Source: Ancistrus triradiatus
Taxonomy: Eukaryota > Chordata > Actinopteri > Siluriformes > Loricariidae
Assembly: GCA_025084515.1 (NCBI GenBank)
Contig: JAJAGP010000203.1
Coordinates: forward strand, 332,501 to 396,500
Direction: 5' to 3'
Length of the DNA stretch: 64,000 bases
In this document: positions 52,755-63,813 of the stretch, piece after piece
Numbering within the stretch: position 1 is the first letter of the stretch
Layout: each line of letters starts with the position of its first letter
Position numbers and translations under genes: made by a program
The notes under the pieces: generated by a model
Databases searched by the model: none
What the model was told of the DNA's origin: nothing
The model's input: only the letters and a program-made list of their open reading frames with translations

Positions 52755-52994
52755 GTAGGAATTTAACATATTATGATCTGTTATCAGGCCGTTCTGAGTC
52801 CGATAGTCACCTGTACAAGGTAAAGGTGTGAAGCTCTGGGTTCAACTGGGCGCCATGCAGTTACAGCAAAGGTGTTTTGCTGCTGGGCTGTAAAGGTTCA
52901 CGGAAAAAAATGTTGTATTCAGTGCGCACTTCTGCTTTATTGATGGTGGAGATAAAATACTACAGAAACACTGAGAGGGAAACTTTATAAGGAT

Positions 52995-52998
52995 GGCC

Positions 52999-53041
<43 letters not shown>

Positions 53042-53043
53042 GT
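52995..53043. repeat. AAT microsatellite
   Basis: More than 12 AAT units at the start of the first microsatellite core. Confidence 0.95.
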
Positions 53044-53099
53044 ACATGTGGATATTATAGACAATACAGTTGATTATTATTATTATTAGGTTTATATTA

Positions 53100-53289
53100 T
53101 ATAGATATATATATAAATATATATATATAATATATATATATATATAAAAACAACAACAACAATAATGTTTATATTAGTTATGTTATTATTATATATGTGT
53201 TGTTGTTGTTGTTGTTGTTGTTATATATATATACGTATACATAATACGTGGTATAGTATATGTATATATATGTATATATATATATATAC

Positions 53290-53370
<81 letters not shown>

Positions 53371-53390
53371 CATACGTATATATATATAAG
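53100..53390. repeat. TA-rich microsatellite
   Basis: Long TA run, interrupted by a TTG/GTT trinucleotide block (53200-53221) and ATACGTAT steps. Self-complementary. The YIYIYI open frames on both strands are artefacts of it. Confidence 0.95.
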
Positions 53391-53724
53391 ATTACTAATG
53401 GGAGTAATAAAATGATTATAACACCAATGTTTATTTCTCTGCATTTACATCTGCCCATGTTATTTTTAAGTACTTTTTAGTTCCCATATTTTCAGACTGC
53501 TTGTAAGTATTTGGTTATGTCCCATACCTCACTAAATACTACAATACTAATAGTATGCCTATACAGAGTAGGTCACCATTGTGACAGTAGTACTGTTACG
53601 GAGTACAGTAATATACAGTTTGTTGTATTCAGTGCCTTATTTCAATGTATTCTGCTTTATTGATAGTGGAGATAAAATACTACAGAAAACACTGAGAGGG
53701 AAACTTTAATGATAGCCTATAATA

Positions 53725-53769
53725 ATAATAATAATAATAAAAAATAATAATAATAATAATAATGCAGAT

Positions 53770-53813
<44 letters not shown>

Positions 53814-53815
53814 GA
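53725..53815. repeat. AAT then ATT microsatellite (inverted)
   Basis: AAT units followed by ATT units around GCAGATTC, forming a perfect potential hairpin; the core of the second tandem unit. Confidence 0.9.
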
Positions 53816-54075
53816 TAATGGGAGTAATAAAATCATTATAATATGATAATACTAATAATTAGCTATAAGTATTTTCTCTGCATTTACTGCCCATATTATT
53901 TTGAAGTGCTTTTTAATGCCCATATTTTCATCTTGCTTGGAAGTGTTTGGTGTCTAACACCTCACTAAACCCAATAGTATAGTATAGTATAGTATGCCAA
54001 TACAAAGTTACAGAGTTGGTCACCATAGTGACAGCAGTACTATTATGGAATACAGTAGTGTAGTAAAATGCAATA

Positions 54076-54549
54076 TGGCATGTAGCAGTTACGTAATACT
54101 CAGGACAGAAGGTCAGGTCTCTCCAGAAGTGCGCCCAGATGCACTGAGCTGCTTTTTTATTCAGTCCAAGCTCGAAGCATACCTGAGCCTGGTAATGAGT
54201 CCTGATTCCATACTGTTAAACGACATGGGTCCTTCTGATGGTCTCTGAGAGCTGTGATTTAAATAGACAGAATAAGCTGTAGCTCTGTTGCATGTTCATT
54301 AATAATTATACAGTGAGACGTAGTACGTATCCCCCTTAGTAACTCTTACATGGTACAGCCCAAGCAGTTAATACTTAAGGGCCCTGATCAAGGGCCCATC
54401 AGTGGCAGCCTGACTTGAGCACTTAAACTTTGGGTCCTAAATCACTAAATCAGACCTGAAATGCTGAGTATGCACTGTCTTGCTCACTGTGTTTCATATT
54501 CTGCTGTATCCATACTTGATTTTATACATAGGCTGTTTTGATTGTATTA
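54076..54549. other. No gene recognised; decayed SINE at about 54345-54450
   Basis: A reversed, heavily mutated SINE (TCTTACATGGTACAGCCCAA; CAAGGGCCCATCAGTGGCAG) is the only feature. Confidence 0.45.
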
Positions 54550-55135
54550 CAGTGGTGCTTGAAAGTTTGTGAAGCCTTATTTCTGCATACATATGAACTG
54601 AAACATCAGATATTGAAACATCAGCTTTGAACGTAGATACACAGAACTAACACAATTAAACAAATGAGACAAATATTATACTTGATCACTTTTTATTGAG
54701 GAAAACGAGCCAACGTTACATATCTGTGAGTGGCCAAAGTATGTGAACACCTAGGATTAGCAGTTGATTTGAAGATGAAGTTCGAGTCAAGCGTTTGCAA
54801 GCAATGGGATGAAAACATGGGGTGCCCTGTTGTATTTAAAGAACAGAGCTGCTGATGCTGATCGGGCTGGAAAAGGTTACAAACCCATCCCTAAAGAATT
54901 GTGTACAAATTGGGGAATTTCAAGACCATTGTTACATGCTCGACCAACAGAGATCAGTCCAAGAACAAGGTGTGTAATAGTCCTCGAGCAGCCCAGGGTA
55001 ACGTCTAAGCACCTAAAGGTCCATCACATTGGCTAATGTTAATGAGACACCTGACAACCTTGCAGGGGTGCAAGGAGAAAGCCACTGCTCTCCAAAATGA
55101 ACATAGCTGGCCATCATGTCTAACATGGACAATTC
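54550..55135 (+). mobile_element. Tc1-like transposon remnant, 5' half
   Basis: The tip CAGTGGTGCTTGAAAGTTTG follows TA. It has the same leader as 401-895. The transposase start is deleted, and helix-turn-helix remains (ADRAGKGYKPIPKEL) lie at about 54850-54900. Later blocks are GGGGTGCAAGGAGAAAGCC (as at 30425-30450). No 3' end. Confidence 0.8.
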
Positions 55136-55139
55136 GGAA

Positions 55140-55265
55140 AAACATTTTGTTGGGTTACCTTATATTAATGGCTTCCACAATATTTGTATTGGATTAAGGT
55201 CAGGACTTTGACTTGGCCATTCCAAAACACTCCCACTTTTTAGATTCTGTTTTCAGACTGATGTC
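55140..55265 (-). mobile_element. Tc1 fragment in opposite orientation
   Basis: TTGGATTAAGGTCAGGACTT and TGACTTGGCCATTCCAAAAC are the antisense of the conserved Tc1 block WPSQSPDLNPI. Joined to the plus-strand remnant before it. Confidence 0.6.
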
Positions 55266-55451
55266 CTAATATTTTCATCTTGAGTTTGCTGGTTTAAATT
55301 CAGAATTCCGAATGGGGCGGCAGTCCATTACTGGGCCAGGCATGGGTCGGTGTTGCAGCACCAGAGCATGAAGGAATAGTTTTGTATCTTTAATGTCAGA
55401 ATTCGCAAACACTTTTTCAACATTTGCATGTTAGATAAGGAAATAAACTGT

Positions 55452-55640
55452 GGGACTGTGGTAACCTAGCGGTTAATGTACTGGACTATGGATCAGAAGG
55501 TCCAGGGTTCAAATCCCACCTCTGCCAAGCTGCCACTGTTGGGTCCTTGAGCAAGACCCTTAACCCACAATTGCTTGGATTGTAAGACCGTATCAATTGT
55601 AAGTCGCTCTGGATAAGGGCGTCTGCTGTAAATGTAAATA
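55452..55640 (+). mobile_element. tRNA-derived SINE with likely target duplication
   Basis: Complete except for loss of GCTAAAT in the tail. AAATAAAC occurs just before (55441-55448) and at the end (55635-55642), a probable short target duplication. Confidence 0.9.
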
Positions 55641-56885
55641 AACCTTCAATCTTGCTACTAGAAAGAAATTCATGTGCTTACTTTACAATCCATTACATTA
55701 AACTTCCTTATTACAATATTGAATAAATAGGAAAAAGACAAGTAAAAAAGGAAAATGTACATTAAAAACATAAACAACAAAAAGGCAGTGTTTTTTGAGG
55801 TTATTTATGCTTGCTTTTAAATAAATGCTCTTTAAAATAGGAAGTAAACAGCATCCTATAAGACACATTTGTGTGATTGTGTAGTGACAAATTAAAACCT
55901 TTTCAATTTGAATGGCTAATACGCATAATAAAAAAGCGAATAAACAAAATGTTATTAATGAAATAAAACCGAAAGAAACCTAATGTGAAAATACAATATA
56001 AAAACAGCAGGTACCTATTTAGACTTGTTTTTATGTAACTGAGCTTTAGATTAGAAAACGTCTTAAGTTAACTGGCTATAAGAAATTTTGTGTGTGACTG
56101 CTTACAAGTGGCTTACAACAATACAGTCCTAAAAATAAACCGATATAACATAGATATTTGAAAACTGAATTGGTATAAAAGTTAATGACAGTTGTTACTA
56201 ATTATTGTACAATAACTATTTTTATACTGCCCAATTCTGCTTTAGCCTTCCTGAACTGAAATCACTTCATTAATTACAATTTTTAAAACCATAACAACCT
56301 ATTTTTCGAGCAATGGAACTCTGTCTGTAACTGAATGTAATATCCTGTGTGTGGGTACATTTTGTACATATTGTGTACATATTATAGCACCTGCTGAAGA
56401 AGCTGTGAAAGTGTGTCAGTGACATATCTTTATCTGGATTCATTTTACTGCATGTTTTTGGATGGAAATTGGAGGAAGACAATGTGTTTAAGGCTATTCT
56501 CAGAGTTCTCTGTGTGTTTATGCTCAGGTTTGCTGGATATCTCACGACACTGTGCAGGAGTTGCTTGTCTCACTCAGGCTTGCTCTGACAGTGGGAGGCT
56601 GTTCATTGTCAGAGAGCATTAGGCTTCTGCCGGTGACGATTTCTCAGGAATGGGAGTCTTCATAAGCTGCTCAGGAAATTATGAATACAGTGTGTTATTA
56701 TGATAATGTGTCATGACAATAGCATATGATGAAGTGTTATTGGAAGAGCTAACAGAACTCTCTGCCTGACGCTGATTTGTGCGGATCTATGAGTGGACTG
56801 TCGGCTGTTTTGCAACACCCACTAAGTTTTAGTTGGAGATTTGACATTGTCAAGGTCACTGAAGGTGTATTCAAGCACACTTGCA
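55641..56885. other. No gene recognised
   Basis: AT-rich, no repeat or gene supported; frames at 56270-56622 show no coding character. Confidence 0.35.
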
Positions 56886-57548
56886 CAGTACTGCACAAAA
56901 GTCTTAGGCCACCATTAGATTTGTTGTTTTAGCAATGGTATAATGACCATATGTAACATCAAACTTGGATTTGTCACTCCGTAATACTCTTTCCCCTGGT
57001 CTTCATTCCAATCTTTGCAAGCTTTAGCATACCTAGCCTTTTCATCCTGTTCTCCTTCAGAAAATAAAGCGGTTTCTTGGCTGCTACCCTTTCAAAAACA
57101 CCATTCCTGATCAAGCGTCTTCGGACTGTAAAAGGGTCAACTTGGCATCCCTGCCAAATGCTGGTATTGCTCAACTGGGACTGTGGTAGCCTAGTGGTTA
57201 AGATACTGGACTCTGAACCAGAAGGTCCAGGGTTCAAATCCCACCTCTGCCAAGCTGCCACTGTTTGGTGGCAAGACCTTTAACCCACAATTGCTTGGAT
57301 TGTAAGATTGTACCAATTATAAGTCGCTCTGGATAAGGGCGTCTGCTAAATGATGTAAATGTAAACTATAAGGGGAGGCCACACTAATACTTGCCACTAG
57401 CCTATAGAAGATGTTTTTTTTTTCATTTTTGAGACAAATTTCCTGTATTTTTTGGTTGTATTTTAAAAAAGAGACCGAGAAATAACTATATAGCTTAAAA
57501 AATGGTATAGCTAATCTAAAGGTGGCCTAATAATTTTGCACAGTGCTG
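56886..57548 (-). mobile_element. Tc1-like deletion derivative carrying a SINE
   Basis: Both tips are present (CAGTACTGCACAAAAGTC and, inward from the right, CAGCACTGTGCAAAATTATT). On the minus strand 57150-56990 encodes a middle part of Tc1 transposase: VDPFTVRRRLIRNGVFERVA and then KPLYFLKENRMKRL. The catalytic residues are mostly lost. A SINE splits it at 57177-57365. Confidence 0.88.
57177..57365 (+). mobile_element. tRNA-derived SINE nested in a Tc1 derivative
   Basis: Complete head, B box GGTTCAAATCC and tail; the TTGGGTCCTTGAGCA block is damaged (TTTGGTGGCAAGACC). It must be younger than the surrounding element. Confidence 0.92.
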
Positions 57549-57939
57549 TATGTAAAAAAGTGCACTATGTACTGTAATCCATTAATCGTATCTAGGGATG
57601 GCTCAGGCTCTGGACTAAACCAGAAACTAGTTGTGCCCTTGAAGTAGACACTTAACACTCACTGCTCAGTAAGATAACTTTGTAGTTAAAGCACTGAACT
57701 ACTTACCAGTTGTATGCTCGATTCCTGGTTCCTTCAAGCTGCCTTTGTTGGGGCCCCCAAACAAGGTCCTCAGCTCAGTTGTTGTTGTTGAAGGTTAGAA
57801 CTGGTCTGGAGCCTAAACGCTGAGAACTGACAGCCATATATGCAATGTAGAGTAGCCAAAAGGCCTAAACCTATGTGGAGAACTTGCCAAACTACATACA
57901 GACACACAGTTGGAGCATTATGGCCACAATTCCTGCTGC

Positions 57940-58100
57940 CCCATCTTGCCACCGAATAAAATAAATGCATGTTCACTCTGTGTTCATGTGAGTTTCCTCC
58001 GGGTACCATCCCAAAAACATGCTAGTAAGAGGATTGGCCCTTGGTGTGAGTATGTGATGCCCTGTGATGGACTGGCATACAGTCCAGGGTGTACGTCTAA
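57940..58100 (+). mobile_element. V-SINE-type central domain fragment
   Basis: GTGTTCATGTGAGTTTCCTC, CCAAAAACATGCTAG and GGCCCTTGGTGTGAGTATG, then CCCTGTGATGGACTGGC, in the order of the V-SINE body. A tRNA-like head is not certain; a decayed candidate lies at 57680-57760. Confidence 0.55.
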
Positions 58101-59476
58101 TGTGGAGGCACCCCTGATCATAAGTCATATGATGTGAACAGATCCACAGATCTGCAGTAGACCAAGCCCCAGCCTGAGGAGTACTTAGAATTGGGAACCC
58201 CCATTGGGATCAGAATCTGTACAGAACCCAACCACCTGGTCCTTATGTCCGGAGTATGGACTTAACCTGTGCCAGGGAACCAAGTGCTGGGTATTATGGT
58301 GCCAGTTAACCAAACCACAACTCTGTAACTGACAGCTCTCTTATAGCCAGTGGCGGGGATTGAACCAAAGAGGCTGAGCATTGGAAACCAGTGGTCTAAC
58401 TATCGATGCCTTGCGCCCAGGGTTCTTGGTGTTGTATCCAGACCCACTAGGGCCAAATATATAAGCAGATATATTATGCTTATCCCCACTTATGCCCCCA
58501 AGGGAACTTGTGTAGGAGTTCAAATACATCTGGCCTACAGATATATGCCTCAGCAGCCAATCATTAATGTAATGTACATTGTGTTAGTGGTGCTAAGATA
58601 AGATTGTAGTGTTACTCTGAAGAAAAGGGTGTGTATGTGTCATGATTCTGTGTTTTCAGCTTGTGTTTTCAGTCAGTACAGCCAGAGCTTACTATGGAAC
58701 TGTTTTTGACTTGCAAAGCAGTGGGATCCAAATCAGCAGTTCCATAACATTCATCAATCGTCTTCATACCTTCTGCAGCCACTCCCTTCTGACACCTGTG
58801 ATTCATGTTTACACAGTCAGCATACTGTTGGTTAAATATAAAAGTTTTTTAGCATGGGACTAATGTAGTACGGTCTCCTAAGCCCATGGTTCCCAACCTG
58901 GGGTCTGTGCACCCCTCACGGTGGCGCCAAACATCACAGGGGGTGCACATGGCTTTGTGTGCTCTGAGGTGCTCGGAGTTTGTCAAAATACAATTCGCAA
59001 ATGTTAAATTAAATTAAAATCTGTATATAAAATTACTTCAGATATTTTCACTCAAAAAAAGGAGGCTACGTTGTAAAAGGAACCCAAGAGAAAAGGAACA
59101 AAGCAATAATTTGTCTACATTTTTGTAGTGTACATTTAGTAGTGTTCCTTATTTCCGGGTGCCGTCCCAGTCGTCTTTGGATCCGGGTTCCGCTCTGGTC
59201 CCCCAGGTCCTTTCCTGGGTATTTATTATCTTTCTGTTTTCGTCTCACCATGGGATGGTTTCCCTTTTCCTTTGAAGTCTCAGGTGTGTTGAAAGTTGCG
59301 TCAGTAGTGCGCACCTAAAGCTAGACAGATGGTTCAGTTTCATCACAGACACGGAAGAGTAAGTTCCTGTAACTTTCACAAAAGCAAGGGAAACACTATT
59401 ACACCAGTTCTGTTTTTTTTTTATCTAGTTCTCTTTGTTGCTCTTCAACTGGCAGTCTAGTCTTGTACTGAAACTA
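58101..59476. other. No gene recognised; small hAT-like scrap at 58885-58960
   Basis: TGGTTCCCAACCTGGGGTC at 58887 resembles an hAT tip followed by GTGGCGCC...GGGGGTGCACATGG. A tRNA-like block (minus strand, B-box-like GGTTCAATCCC at about 58355) probably belongs to an old SINE. No exon supported. Confidence 0.35.
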
Positions 59477-59990
59477 CAGTGGTACCTCAGTTCTCGTCAT
59501 TAATTCCTTCCAGAAGGCTTGTCGAGAACCGAAAATGATGAGTACAGAGCCAGTTTTTCCCATATGGAATAATGTAAATTGAATGAATCCGTTCCAGACC
59601 ACCGGACAATCCACACTGTATGAGGCATTACATGCATTAATGGGGTTGTATTGTACAGGTGCTCCTGATTTATGATGGAGATATGTCCAACAAATCCATC
59701 ATAAGTTAAATGTAATATGAACTGGGGAGTTTTATGAGTCTTTGGTAGATCTGTGTATCTTTTATAAAGGGAACCTATGATAAATAATGATAAGTTAATG
59801 TTTAAAACATTTTTATTTACCTACAGTTGGCCAAAATCATTAGCAAAAAGCTTATTTATTGAAAAATCTCATGTGATTTAGTGAGTAATGGATTGAAAGT
59901 GAAAAGTAAAAGCAAAACACTTACACTATTGGTGAAATCATGGTTTCTGGAGCATTAAGTTCCTGTTTCCTTTTTCGGTTGGCAGTCCAT
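59477..59990 (+). repeat. GTGGTACCTC-family repeat, copy 3
   Basis: Starts CAGTGGTACCTCAGTTCTCG. Follows 34164-34947 closely, including the segment missing from copy 1 (CAGGTGCTCCTGATTTATGA). It ends after CCTTTTTCGGTTGGCAGTC, without the right tip. Confidence 0.65.
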
Positions 59991-60574
59991 ACAACCCTTG
60001 TTTCTCAAAGGTTTTTGTTCACGTCATTAATGATGTATTTTGCAGTCGTCTGTAGCCTTAGTGGAAGATTGTCGGCATTGTTCCTTTAAGATACTGCAGC
60101 ATCCGTTGTGGTGCAGGTATTTGATTGTATTTGACTGTTGGTCACATGTATTTGTATGATTACTGGTTAGAGTGTTGTTCAGGTCCACTGCTCTCTCTCC
60201 ATCGCTGGATCAGCAGCATAATGAAATCAGGAGCATGTGAGCTTCATTTGACTCGGCTTAGATAACTATACAGACATCATGTCTGTACTGTGCAATGATG
60301 AGGTGGGGATCTCCATTTGGACTTTCCCTTTTTGTTAAAGCTGGCACGTTAATTAAGTGGTGAGGGCTTGACTAGTTGTATTATTGTAGTGTATTAGTGA
60401 TTCTATGAGAAATGTAACCACTTTCTGCTGCATTTTTTTTGCATTTTCAGGCAAAATGTGACTAACTAAGCAATTGTTTTTTACTTTTTATGGGTTGATT
60501 TCTTCTCCAGCAATTGGGATTTGGCCAGTTTGCAAATGTTAAAAGATTATGTCTGTATTTACAACCATAAGTCA
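59991..60574. other. No gene recognised
   Basis: No supported feature. Confidence 0.35.
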
Positions 60575-60936
60575 ATCAATCTTTATGTGTATAGCACCTT
60601 TCAAACAGATTCAATTGAAAAAGGTGCTTGAAAATAGACAAAAACATTGTTTTAAAATAAAAGAATAAAGGATGAGTAACTAGGATGAAAAAAAAAGATA
60701 AAAATCAAAAGTAGAAATTAAAACAGTACAAAAACTAAAACAAGAGTGTGAGTAGTATAAAATAGTAAGTAAAATAAGTGTGATAAGAAATACTTATAAA
60801 AAATGACATAAATATAAATATTTATGTAAAATAAATAGGTTTTTAATTTACTTTTGAAAGTTTTAATAATTTGAGCTCCTCTCACATCTACTAAAAGGCT
60901 GCTCAAGCAGTTTGGAGCTTAATGGTTTTTGTTTAA

Positions 60937-61080
60937 CATTTACATTTACGTCATTTAGCATACGCCCTTATCCAGAGAAACTTATATTAGATACAATCTT
61001 ACAATCCAAGCAATTGTGAGTTAAGGGTCTTGCTCAAGGTCCTAACAGTGGCAGCCTGGCAGAGGTGGGTTTTGAACCCT
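60937..61080 (-). mobile_element. tRNA-derived SINE, tail and middle
   Basis: Reversed copy from ATTTACGTCATTTAGCATAC to GGTTTTGAACCCT, stopping at the B box where an inverted copy begins. Confidence 0.85.
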
Positions 61081-61139
61081 CCTCTGTCAGGCTGCCACTG
61101 TAGGGGCCATGAACATAGCCCTTAATCCACAATTTCTTA
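61081..61139 (+). mobile_element. SINE fragment, inverted against its neighbour
   Basis: CCTCTGTCAGGCTGCCACTG to CCCTTAATCCACAATTTCTT is the plus-strand middle of the same SINE, joined head to head with 60937-61080 to form a hairpin of about 55 bp. Confidence 0.8.
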
Positions 61140-61400
61140 TTTGAGGGATGACTGAACGAGAAGAACCGGAGGATCTGAGTGAGGTTCATAAGGCATTTCT
61201 GAGAGGTCTGGTGCAAGGCCATAAGCCCATGTAGTGACTTACAAACTAATAAAATAATTTTAAAAATCGATACAAAACGAACAGGTAACCAGTGTAAAGA
61301 CGAGACTAGGTGTAATGTGTGTTCTCCTTTTGGTCTTAGTCAGCACTCGAGCAGCAGATTTTTGTATGAGTTGTAGCTGATGCATTCTAGTCTTTGGATG

Positions 61401-63534
61401 GGAGTAAGGAGAAAGGAGTTCCATCTGCTAGTTATAGAAGCGTGACTCAGTCTTTCAGTCTTGCTCAGAGAGAGAAATGGCCTCACTTTCGAGATGTTTT
61501 TGTCAGGAGATGCAGGGCAGATCTACCGATCGGTCCAACCAGGTTATGGTCCCTGCCGTCCAGCCTCCTTCAGACACGACAAGTCACCTGTCTCTGGGAC
61601 GTCCTGAAGGCATCAGGACTCAAATCCGAGTTCTTGAAGTGGTGGGCTGCTGTATTACGTGAGCGCACCTGAGTGTATCTAAAAGCCAAATATGTTAGTG
61701 AGAGTGTACTGATCCGTGCTGTGAGCTTGGTCATTGATTAACTGAAGATGCTCAACCCCAGGTTTTCGTCTTCCATAAAATATTCATTTTAAAGATCAGC
61801 CCTGTGCAAGATTCTGTTGTGAAATTATGCGAAACATCAGAGGCATGATGATGACCTAAGGGAATTTGTGTGCTGTGCCACATCACTCAACAACACCGCA
61901 TGACACTGAAAAGTAGATCAGACACTGCTCCAGCATGCTCTAACTAAGTTGGAATTGGTGCATCCCAGGTTGAAGCCTTTTTTGAGACTAAATAACAATG
62001 TGAGTAGAGCCTTTCCCTTCAAAACTGGATGAACATCCATCCTGGCGACTCGTAATGCCTGTGCCACTGGGAGACGTGCAAGATGTTTCTCCCATCGTCC
62101 AAAAACAACACGGTTTTACGTAACCCAGAGAGAAATATGTGCTCCGGCTCACAAAGCACTGCCCTCTTGTTTAGACAAATTAAACCTAGAACTAGATGAA
62201 AAACGATCTTCAAGTCGAACAGCTTTATCTCAGAGCCTTCAGATGATATCCTTTAAATAAATACATAGAGCACAGGGTTCACAATATGGGATGGATTCCC
62301 ATCCTGAGCACATTTAATATCAACACTGACCACCACATATTGATGCTTTATTCTATCACAGATATGCATGTACTTATAGTACATGTATGGAGTGAGGAAC
62401 TGTCTTTTGTAGTGCATTTACTGTTGTATTTATGACGCGAGCAAATATTGAAATGGTGAAGTGTGTACGATACTGCGCATTTGACTGTGCTTTGCAAAGA
62501 CGCAGTTCTTGACGTCATCTTGCCCTTCATTCCTCCACGGCGCTTCAGCTTTCCTTCACAACTACACTGTAATTCTCAAATAGAAACTAATCCGCAACTG
62601 TCCTGCAACTGTCCCGCGATCCATGCGTGGTCCTCACGCTGTGGAGCACAGATCCAGCACACGCAATTGTGTTTGAAAACCTGCTCATCCTCTTCATCAC
62701 AGCACTTTTAAGGAGCTCAGAGCCAGCCAAAGGTTGCTCAGCAATCAGTCTGCTCACGCTGATGCTGTATATGTTAAATAGAACTTTATGTTTAATTAAA
62801 CTTTCTGCACTAGAGGCTGCGGTAATACGTGTGTCATTACAACTGCTGTACTACAACAGCTAATTTATTTGGCATGATAATATATGGGTTAAGTAGGTTA
62901 ATAACCCTATCAGACAGGTGTATATGCAAATTGGCTTTGTCCGCGAGGACTGTATGCGTCATCTGTATATCTAGGGTAAAAGAATGAACGCATTGATCTA
63001 AACAGAAGTAAAAACACCCTAACATACAATATGTGGATTGCAGTTGTGATAGTGCAGTATTGTATTACAATTCCATGATATAAAATTAAATTAGGGTGCC
63101 CCAGCAGCATTCACTAGCCCCCTCTGCTGTGACTTGGCTTTGAGCCCTGGCAGTACCTTCTGGCCAAGTCTGGTGCCTTACAGGCACATAATTTGCTGTG
63201 TCTGAGGGTTGGGAGCCAGATGAGGAACTGTGTTGGAGCAGTGGATCCAGGTATCCAGTCCCACCTCCACCAACGGCTTTAAGACTGAATCAGTTGTAAG
63301 TCGCTCTGATTAAATGTGGGGAGTGTCACCAACTCTGCAACAATGACCCCTCCCAAGTCCTGAGTGATGGACTGACACCCCATCCAGGGTAGGCTCCACC
63401 CTCACAACCTGATGAAGATAATGCAAAGGAAACGACTACATAAATAAATGTATGGGAGGGAAATGGTCCAAGGACGAAAGTTGTAAATAATAATAGTAAT
63501 AAAGATTTATTTTGACAAACATATGAACATATAC
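61401..63534. other. No gene recognised; SINE scrap at about 63237-63318
   Basis: 2.1 kb with no supported gene. A degraded plus-strand SINE (AGTCCCACCTCCACC; CAGTTGTAAGTCGCTCTGAT) lies near the end. TTGACGTCATC at 62509 fits a CRE-type site by chance or otherwise. Confidence 0.35.
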
Positions 63535-63694
63535 CAGGCCAAGTTGGATGTTGCGCAGGCACAGTTGGTCATGCCTGAGGGAGAAGATGCTGGTCAGGGG
63601 ATCACCGTCTGCAAAAGTGACCTCTGTTTGCACTAATGGCTTATTGAGCCACGTTGGCCCTCCAACAGGCTTTGGGTTCAGAAATAGCACACCA
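63535..63694 (-). CDS. Putative exon of an unidentified gene
   Basis: 160 bp on the minus strand. The acceptor TTGCTCCATTTCAG is good; the first base completes a codon. Then 53 codons run from GVLFLNPKPVGGPTWLNKPL through QTEVTFADGDPLTSIFSLRH to RNIQLGL, before a GTATAT donor of moderate strength. Composition and codon use look genuine (few rare or AT-driven residues). The peptide suggests an extracellular or scaffold beta-rich domain, but I cannot name the family. If the donor is not used, the frame runs on to 63436, and an AATAAA lies at 63506-63511 on this strand. A plus-strand SINE follows at once on the right. Confidence 0.42.
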
Positions 63695-63721
63695 CTGAAA
63701 TGGAGCAACAAGAAGTGGTAA

Positions 63722-63800
63722 GTGGTGGAAGCTCATTGGTTAAGGCTCTGGTTTACTATTTGGAAGGTTGTGAGCTCAGATTCTGGCTCTGCAAAGCTAA
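63722..63800 (+). mobile_element. SINE tRNA-head fragment
   Basis: GCTCATTGGTTAAGGCTCTG (A-box side) and GTTGTGAGCTCAGATTCTGG (degraded B box), then GCAAAGCTAA: a tRNA-type head in plus orientation, facing the reversed SINE that follows. Confidence 0.55.
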
Positions 63801-63813
63801 TACCCTTTAAGAA

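Larger units (their letters stand above)
52910..54075. repeat. Tandem duplication with divergent microsatellite cores
   Basis: Two copies of one unit, about 52910-53620 and 53621-54075. Each has TGCTTTATTGATGGTGGAG-like start, CACTGAGAGGGAAACTTTA, an ATT/TA microsatellite core, GGGAGTAATAAAAT, a TTTTCTCTGCATTTAC block, and GGTCACCAT(T/A)GTGACAG near the end. The first core has grown to about 400 bp, the second is about 100 bp. Confidence 0.85.
60575..61400 (-). mobile_element. CR1/L2-like LINE 3' end, split by SINE sequence
   Basis: Minus strand, from 61400 down: C-terminal reverse transcriptase protein remains (LHWLPVRF-type block near 61275-61300; ALHQTSQKCLMNLTQILR at 61222-61165). After the SINE interruption come LLVDVRGAQIIKTFKSKLKT at about 60903-60840, and a 3' end with AGGTGCTATACACATAAAG plus TTGA repeats at 60575-60605. 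These blocks are the usual end of fish LINE proteins ('..FKSKLKTHLF..'). Inactive. Confidence 0.65.

Noticed and set aside
53165..53458. YIYIYI-type open frames on both strands
   Set aside because: Direct translation of the TA microsatellite.
58642..58863. Possible exon after a TTGTGTTTTCAG acceptor-like site
   Set aside because: The peptide has no recognisable features, no donor follows in good context, and codon use is AT-driven.
59066..59314. 82-codon minus-strand frame rich in Lys/Arg
   Set aside because: No family resemblance and no supporting signals; could not be distinguished from chance.
62505..62520. CRE-like TGACGTCA site
   Set aside because: A single 8-bp match with no promoter around it is expected by chance.
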